From NCBI GenBank assembly GCA_947039055.1, contig CAMQYB010000086.1, forward strand, positions 1-7,505: 7,505 bases of DNA. Direction: 5' to 3'. This DNA comes from an uncultured Deferribacteraceae bacterium. Lineage in GTDB: Bacteria > Chrysiogenota > Deferribacteres > Deferribacterales > Mucispirillaceae. Positions 6,937 through 7,505 of the stretch are shown here, piece by piece. The position numbers and the translations under genes were made by a program. Below the pieces are notes generated by a model. It saw only the letters and a list, made by a program, of their open reading frames with translations. It was not told the DNA's origin and did not search any database. How positions within the stretch are numbered: the stretch's first letter is position 1; each line of letters starts with the position of its first letter.

Positions 6937-7505
6937 TTATTTTGTATCTACTTTTTTATTAGTTATCATAATTTTTGCGATATCCACTGCTTTGATAAGT
7001 GATGATATCGATGCAACTCCTTTACCTGCAATATTAAAAGCTGTACCGTGATCGACAGATGTCCTTATTATATTTAAACCAAGTGTAACATTCACAGCTT
7101 CGCCGAACGAGTTTAGTTTAATAGGTATTAAAGCTTGATCGTGATACATGGCTATAAAGAAATCGTAAGTTTTATCAGTATAGATAGTATCGGCAGGGAA
7201 TGATCCATAAACATCTATACCATTTTTACGAACTTCCTCAATAGTTGGATTGATAAGGGTAATCTCTTCAACACCGATCGCTCCACTATCACCTGCATGA
7301 GGGTTTAGGGAACAGACTGCGATTTTAGGTTTGTTGTTACAAGCCTCAGTTGGAATACCAACATCAGTTGCAAGATGAACACTAGTTGCAAGATCAACCC
7401 CAGTCCCAGTTGGAATACCAACATCAGTCTCAAGATGAACATGAGTTGCAAGATCAACCACCGTCCCAGTTACAAGATCAACCCCAACCCCAACACCAAA
7501 AAACC
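6937..7505 (-). CDS. pdxA: 4-hydroxythreonine-4-phosphate dehydrogenase PdxA, C-terminal part, with repeat insertion
   Basis: The C-terminal half of PdxA, running off the right edge with its frame open to the last base. PdxA is the cytoplasmic NAD(P)-dependent enzyme that oxidises 4-phosphohydroxythreonine in pyridoxal-phosphate synthesis; its product is used by PdxJ. Seen in order are PKIAVCSLNPHAG (7326-7291), IGVEE, DTIYTD, FFIAMYHDQALIPIK (7161-7117), VNVTLGLNIIRTSVDHGTAF (7098-7039) and the terminal helix. The metal- and substrate-binding histidines of NPHAG, MYHDQ and SVDHGTA are intact. Upstream of PKIAV, where ordinary PdxA has a short '(K)FGI.(K/E)P' link, about 50 extra residues are encoded by tandem repeats, preceded at the window edge by FFG. 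A GTG at 7461 lies inside this repeat and is an unlikely start, because the frame stays open beyond it. A truncated enzyme starting there would lack the N-terminal half. Confidence 0.93.
   Translation of the reverse strand, partial: FFGVGVGVDLVTGTVVDLATHVHLETDVGIPTGTGVDLATSVHLATDVGIPTEACNNKPKIAVCSLNPHAGDSGAIGVEEITLINPTIEEVRKNGIDVYGSFPADTIYTDKTYDFFIAMYHDQALIPIKLNSFGEAVNVTLGLNIIRTSVDHGTAFNIAGKGVASISSLIKAVDIAKIMITNKKVDTK
7351..7470 (-). repeat. 60-bp tandem repeat, two units, in frame within pdxA
   Basis: Two consecutive 60-base units, 7351-7410 and 7411-7470, differ at 6 positions (54/60). Each is exactly 20 codons and reads TG-T-x-VDLATxVHLxTDVGIP in the pdxA frame. Each unit is itself built from 18-base submodules that on the plus strand begin AGTTGSAA and end in AAC (e.g. 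7366-7380, 7384-7398). These encode related hexapeptides VDLATx, VHLxTD and VGIPTx. A partial third unit continues to about 7494 (7468-7491 matches 7384-7407 at 21 of 24 positions) and decays into CAACCCC steps. By count the two units are 45% G+C, clearly above their surroundings. Confidence 0.92.

Noticed and set aside
6854..7051. Plus-strand 65-codon open frame with a hydrophobic stretch across the pdxA-rsmA junction
   Set aside because: Antisense to two conserved genes; the hydrophobicity comes from the complement of Lys/Asn/Glu-rich codons.

Overview
The window comes from an AT-rich (roughly one-third G+C by eye) diderm bacterium. An LptD-type outer-membrane LPS translocon protein shows there is an outer membrane. 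A rubredoxin suggests an anaerobic or oxygen-sensitive lifestyle. Folate (folC) and vitamin B6 (pdxA) genes mean it makes at least part of its own cofactors. I cannot place it more precisely from sequence alone.

All recognisable genes lie on the minus strand, so transcription runs from right to left. In that order: the C-terminal part of pdxA (cut by the right edge), rsmA directly abutting it, a gap of 109 bp holding a good promoter candidate, folC (TTG start), lptD overlapping folC by 4 bp, a gap of 64 bp with a near-consensus sigma-70 promoter, an unrecognised exported protein with an FlgT-N/LPP20-like first domain, a DHH/DHHA1 phosphoesterase, and a small rubredoxin (325-489) with the only strong Shine-Dalgarno in the window. 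The layout suggests three transcription units, pdxA-rsmA, folC-lptD, and exported protein-DHH-rubredoxin. No convincing terminators separate them, so read-through is possible. In Escherichia coli, lptD, pdxA and rsmA also share one cluster (lptD-surA-pdxA-rsmA-apaGH), so this is a rearranged version of a known association of envelope biogenesis, B6 and ribosome-maturation genes.

Positions 1-324 hold no credible gene. They contain two ~86-bp direct repeat copies, each with a long inverted repeat, separated by a pure seven-copy hexanucleotide tract (TCTCAA).

The most unusual feature is at the right edge. pdxA carries an in-frame, more G+C-rich 60-bp tandem repeat (two 90%-identical units plus a partial third). 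It is built from 18-bp submodules and sits exactly between the 'FFG' and 'PKIAV..LNPHAG' segments that are adjacent in ordinary PdxA. This looks like an expanded in-frame minisatellite within a housekeeping enzyme. Together with the intergenic hexamer tract, it suggests a genome that tolerates or actively generates short tandem repeats whose lengths are multiples of three.
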